Source of the DNA: CAYFJO01 sp964343305
GTDB taxonomy: Bacteria > Planctomycetota > Planctomycetia > Pirellulales > Pirellulaceae
Assembly: GCA_964343305.1 (NCBI GenBank)
Contig: CAYFJO010000203.1
Location: forward strand, 1 to 18,270
Length of the DNA stretch: 18,270 nt
Reading direction: 5' to 3'
Made by a program: the position numbers and the translations under genes. A model generated the notes under the pieces. That model searched no databases. It saw only the letters and a list, made by a program, of their open reading frames with translations, and was not told the DNA's origin. This document shows, piece after piece, positions 15,184-18,270 of this stretch (the first letter of the stretch is position 1; each line of letters opens with the position of its first letter).

Positions 15184-15205
15184 GCTTGCCCCGGCCGGGG
15201 CAAGC
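15184..15205. repeat. 22-bp perfect G/C-rich palindrome in the leader of the PPC gene
   Basis: GCTTGCCCCGG is followed directly by its exact inverse CCGGGGCAAGC. It lies about 30 bp before the ribosome binding site (GAAAGGA, 15235-15241) of the gene at 15250 and would form a very stable stem in the leader RNA. It lacks a T-tract. It is either another dispersed palindrome or a site acting on the leader; the sequence alone does not separate these. Confidence 0.65.
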
Positions 15206-15249
15206 GTCGGCGTTTGTGCATCCTCTCCAGTAGTGAAAGGACTGATCCC

Positions 15250-18192
15250 ATGACCCGATCCAGTCAGTTTTTGTCGACCGTGGTTGCGGCGCTACTCTTG
15301 GTTTTGCCGACATCGTCTTTCGGCCAGTTGGCTGAAACCAATCTTTATGGAATCTACCCACCCGGAGCGAAGCAAGGCGCGACGCTCGACGTCACAATCA
15401 CGGGAAAAGATCTGGATGACGTCAATAAGATGGTGTTTTCGCATTCGGGAATCACCGCGACTCAAAAGATGACCGAGGCGACCGAGCTGAAACCGGCCGG
15501 CCCAGTCGCGAATCAGTTCACCATCACAATTGCGGCCAACGTCCCGCCAGGAATCTATGAGGCCCGCGTCGTCGGACGATTCGGCTCATCCAACCCACGT
15601 GGATTTGCCGTTGGCCGATTCGATGACGTGCTTGACGACGGGTCGAACAAGACGCTGGAGTCCGCCAAGTTGGTTAACGTCCCGTCGACCGTTAACGGCC
15701 GGGTCGACGCCAGCAGCCGCGACTATTGGAAGGTTGCACTGAAGAAAGGCCAACGCATCATCATCGATTGCAGCGCTGAGCGAATTGACTCGCGCCTCGA
15801 CGGGACACTGGCCGTCTACAACACTGCTGGTCGCGAAGTGATGCGTAACCGCGACGCGATTGGTTCCGATCCTTTGCTCGATTTCACCGCCCCCGCAGAC
15901 GGCGAGTACACGATTGGCTTGTACGACTTTGTTTATCGTGGCGGCGGCGATTATTACTATCGCCTCTCGGTCCATTCGGCCGCCTATATCGACTTTATCT
16001 TTCCACCCGCGGGACAAGCGGGGGCCAGCACCCAGCACATCGTTTACGGTCGCAATCTGCCGGGCGGAAAACCTTGTGATTTGAAAGTCGACGGCAACGC
16101 CCTCGAGCAACTGACCGTCAACATCGCGCTGTCCGCCAAGGACGCCGCAAAGAAGCGCGGCGCAGGAAATGTCATTCGGCTGCATAGCGCTTTGATCGAC
16201 GCGATGGAGTATCAGCTTGATTCGCCCGCTGGTGCATCCAACGCGATGTCGATCGGTTACGCATTGGCACCGCTCGCCGTCGAGGCCGAGCCGAACGACT
16301 CATCGGACAAGGCACAAAAAATCACAATCCCTTGTGACGTGGCCGGCCAATTCTATCCGTCACGCGACATCGACTGGGTCGAATTCCAAGCCAAGCAAGG
16401 TGATGTTTTCTGGGTCGAAGTGATTTCACACCGCATGGGCTTATCGACGGATCCCACTTTTTTGATTCAACGCGTTACGAAAAACGACCAGGGCGAGGAA
16501 ACGGTCAGCGACATCAACGCCACCGACGATCCCGGCGATCGGAATACGCGGTTTGGACAAAACTACGACACCTCGACCGACGATCCAGTCTATCGATTTG
16601 TCGTGCCCACCGACGCGACGTATCGAATCGCCGTTCGCGACCAGTTCAATTCGCTCGGCCCCGATCCACGGCGGGTCTATCGTCTGGTGGTTCGTCAAGA
16701 GCAACCAGATTTCCGCCTGGTCGCTTCGCCCGCACCAACAGGCCCGGTCAACAACAACGTTGTCCCGTTGCAGTCGAACATCGTTCGTCGCGGCGGTACA
16801 GTCATGATCAACGTTCGGGTCGAACGACGCGACAACTTTGCCGGCGACATCGATTTGTCGGTCGAAGGTTTGCCAGCCGGCGTGACGTGCAACGGTGCGA
16901 TGGTTGGCAGCAAAATGACGACCGCCACGCTGGTCATTGCCGCCGCCGAAAATGCAGCGCCATGGATCTGCCCGATCAAAATCGTTGGGAAATCCAAAGT
17001 GGATGACAAAGACATCGTTCGGGTCGCAACGAGCGGTTGTCCCGTTTGGGCGACTACCAATCGAACGAACGACCCACCAAAGTTTCGTATGGAGCGTGAA
17101 GTCGTTCTCAACGTGATGGACAAGGAACTTTCCGTCGCGCATTTCGAAATCGAAAACAAAGTTTGGGAAACGTCCCGCGGCGGCAAGATTGAGGTCCCAA
17201 TCAAGATCACGCGCCGTCATGAATTCAAGGGCGACATCAAGCTCACTCCCGTCGGCTTTGTCAATGAGATCAAACCGAAAGACATCACGGTCAAAGGCAA
17301 TACGCCCGATGGCAAGTTGCTGGTCGAAGTGACGAACAACAACGCCAAGCCGGGTTACTACACGTTCTGCCTCAAAGGCGATGTCAAGTTTAAATACCCA
17401 CGCAACGCAGACGCGATCAAAGCGGCCGAAGAAGAGCAAAAACGTCTTGACGCACTGGTCAAGGATTTCACGGCCAAGTTGAAAACTGCAAACGATGCCA
17501 AGACCAAAGCGACCTCCGAGGCGACCAATACAGCGAACGCTTTGAAGGCCGCTCAGACCGCTCGCGACGCCGCGAAGAAAGCGGCAGATGCAGCCGCGGA
17601 TGACGCCAAGGCTGCCGCTCAAACGAAACTGGCCGAAGCGGAAAAAGTGCTCACCGATGCGACAGCGAAAAACAAAACTGCTGCGGATGCCAAGACCGCA
17701 GCCGACGCAGCCGCTGCCACAGCGGACAAGAAAGCTAAAGACGCAGCGGCCGCCAAAAAAGCCGCAGACACGAACCTGAACAACACGAAGAACGCCAACA
17801 AAGTGGCGGACAAAACGTTCACGGTTTATTCGCAGCCGATCAAGCTGAAGGTCGTCGATTCGCCGACGAGCTTAACGGTCACCGCACCCGGCGGTCCAGT
17901 CAAACAAGGCGAGAAGATCGAGATTCCCGTCAAGGTCGCTCGCAACTACGGCTTCGATGACCAGGTGCAAATCCTGTTCGAGCCACCCAAGGGCGTCGCC
18001 GGTTTGAGCATCAAGGCGCTGAATATCGCCAAGGGCCAGACCGACGGCAAGATCGAAGTTACCGCCGCCAAGAATGCCACGCCCGGTGAACACACGGTGA
18101 CGATCCGTGCTCGTTCCAAGTTCAACAACGTCAGCAACCTCGACACGACACAAACGATCGTTGTCAAGGTTGAGGAGGTCAAGGCAGGGTAG
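15250..18192 (+). CDS. Secreted PPC-domain and Ig-like protein with an inserted Ala/Lys-rich coiled coil
   Basis: 980 residues from ATG 15250, with GAAAGGA at 15235-15241. A TTG at 15214 would add 12 residues before the signal peptide and is rejected. Residues 1-24 are the signal peptide (LLLVLPTSSFG). An IPT/TIG-like segment (about 28-115, NLYGIYPPGAKQGATLDVTI) is followed by a PPC-type domain (130-242, with DYWKVALKKGQ and TAPADGEYTIGLYD). Then come a second TIG-like stretch, a second PPC domain (345-484, EAEPNDSSDKAQ, DIDWVEFQAKQGD), and Ig-like domains at about 516-588, 631-717 and 878-980. Residues about 718-853 are a heptad-like Ala/Lys/Glu/Asp-rich coiled coil interrupting the third domain between its last strands. 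Proteins of this build commonly accompany DUF1549/DUF1553 proteins in planctomycetes. PPC domains usually assist secretion or sugar binding. No enzyme domain is visible, so a structural or adhesive surface role is likely but unproven. Confidence 0.86.
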   Translation: MTRSSQFLSTVVAALLLVLPTSSFGQLAETNLYGIYPPGAKQGATLDVTITGKDLDDVNKMVFSHSGITATQKMTEATELKPAGPVANQFTITIAANVPPGIYEARVVGRFGSSNPRGFAVGRFDDVLDDGSNKTLESAKLVNVPSTVNGRVDASSRDYWKVALKKGQRIIIDCSAERIDSRLDGTLAVYNTAGREVMRNRDAIGSDPLLDFTAPADGEYTIGLYDFVYRGGGDYYYRLSVHSAAYIDFIFPPAGQAGASTQHIVYGRNLPGGKPCDLKVDGNALEQLTVNIALSAKDAAKKRGAGNVIRLHSALIDAMEYQLDSPAGASNAMSIGYALAPLAVEAEPNDSSDKAQKITIPCDVAGQFYPSRDIDWVEFQAKQGDVFWVEVISHRMGLSTDPTFLIQRVTKNDQGEETVSDINATDDPGDRNTRFGQNYDTSTDDPVYRFVVPTDATYRIAVRDQFNSLGPDPRRVYRLVVRQEQPDFRLVASPAPTGPVNNNVVPLQSNIVRRGGTVMINVRVERRDNFAGDIDLSVEGLPAGVTCNGAMVGSKMTTATLVIAAAENAAPWICPIKIVGKSKVDDKDIVRVATSGCPVWATTNRTNDPPKFRMEREVVLNVMDKELSVAHFEIENKVWETSRGGKIEVPIKITRRHEFKGDIKLTPVGFVNEIKPKDITVKGNTPDGKLLVEVTNNNAKPGYYTFCLKGDVKFKYPRNADAIKAAEEEQKRLDALVKDFTAKLKTANDAKTKATSEATNTANALKAAQTARDAAKKAADAAADDAKAAAQTKLAEAEKVLTDATAKNKTAADAKTAADAAAATADKKAKDAAAAKKAADTNLNNTKNANKVADKTFTVYSQPIKLKVVDSPTSLTVTAPGGPVKQGEKIEIPVKVARNYGFDDQVQILFEPPKGVAGLSIKALNIAKGQTDGKIEVTAAKNATPGEHTVTIRARSKFNNVSNLDTTQTIVVKVEEVKAG

Positions 18193-18201
18193 TAATTCAA
18201 C

Positions 18202-18228
18202 GTAGGACGGATTGACAATCCGTCCTAC
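18202..18228. repeat. 27-bp perfect palindrome, GTAG to CTAC, after the PPC gene
   Basis: GTAGGACGGATTG and CAATCCGTCCTAC are exact inverted copies around a single A. It starts 9 bp after the PPC stop codon and is followed by AAACAA. Its left arm is the same as the first 12 bases of the element at 9097, so the two belong to one family: single hairpin here, double hairpin there. It has no T-tract, so it is not a classical terminator, but it could protect the 3' end of the transcript. Confidence 0.78.
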
Positions 18229-18267
18229 AAACAATCAACCATCCCTAAGACTCACAGGGTTCAAAAA

Positions 18268-18270
18268 ATG
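18268..18270 (+). other. Possible start codon of the next gene at the window edge
   Basis: The last three bases are ATG, preceded by AGGG at 18255-18258, about 9 nt upstream. Same-strand position after the PPC gene fits a continued cluster, which in planctomycetes is often a DUF1501 gene. No coding sequence is visible, so this is context-based inference only. Confidence 0.25.

Noticed and set aside
16441..17622. 393-codon minus-strand ORF inside the PPC gene
   Set aside because: The plus strand has clear PPC and Ig-like domains; the minus text lacks domain features and is an artefact of codon bias.
18202..18228. Palindrome considered as an intrinsic terminator
   Set aside because: No T-tract follows, and the same sequence occurs at 9097 within a reading frame, so a dispersed repeat is the better reading.

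Overview
The window almost certainly comes from a member of the Planctomycetota, most likely the Pirellulales-type lineage. The evidence is a DUF1549/DUF1553 protein carrying bacterial Ig-like (Big_2) and planctomycete cytochrome-like segments, a large secreted protein with pre-peptidase C-terminal (PPC) domains, an FG-GAP/VCBS tail, many secreted proteins of unknown role, roughly 55% G+C by eye, and dispersed GTAG-footed palindromes. No rRNA, tRNA, CRISPR array or intact insertion sequence was seen.

Layout. Positions 2-136 are the end of an FG-GAP/VCBS calcium-binding repeat protein. Positions 221-6886 are a tight three-gene, same-strand cassette. It encodes two paralogous secreted HEAT-repeat proteins, the first with a C-terminal CBM9-like carbohydrate-binding domain, and a secreted right-handed beta-helix protein with a nearly perfect 69-bp (23-residue) coding repeat. 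Positions 7133-8147 hold a tiny secreted peptide gene and a Spy/CpxP-like charged helical protein. Positions 8149-8307 look like the orphan C-terminus of a family-4 glycosyltransferase. Positions 8354-10004 encode a tungstate-type ABC ATPase (TupC-like) and a substrate-binding lipoprotein (TupA-like) with no permease gene between or beside them. They converge on an opposite-strand gene (10043-11659) that fuses two ModA-like oxyanion-binding domains in one chain. Positions 11660-12485 are a degraded stretch with a DUF4062-like remnant. Positions 12486-14984 encode the Big_2/PSCyt/DUF1549/DUF1553 protein, and 15250-18192 the PPC/Ig-like protein with an Ala/Lys-rich coiled coil inserted. These two often belong to one planctomycete gene neighbourhood, and a further gene may begin at the last three bases.

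How the parts may work together. The HEAT, HEAT and beta-helix proteins all carry signal peptides, sit 36-60 bp apart and have strong AAGGAG-like ribosome binding sites, so they probably form one exported surface or periplasmic system, whose function I cannot name. The TupC/TupA/double-ModA group is an oxyanion (tungstate/molybdate) uptake locus lacking its channel subunit. The last two genes resemble the planctomycete cytochrome/PPC modules of unknown biochemical role.

The most interesting non-genic signal is a family of GTAG-footed hairpins at 9097-9145, 14996-15047 and 18202-18228. Two are back-to-back double hairpins and all share a similar right flank, as in REP/BIME elements mobilised by RAYT (TnpA-REP) transposases. 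One of them lies inside the 5' end of the tupA reading frame and may supply its start codon.
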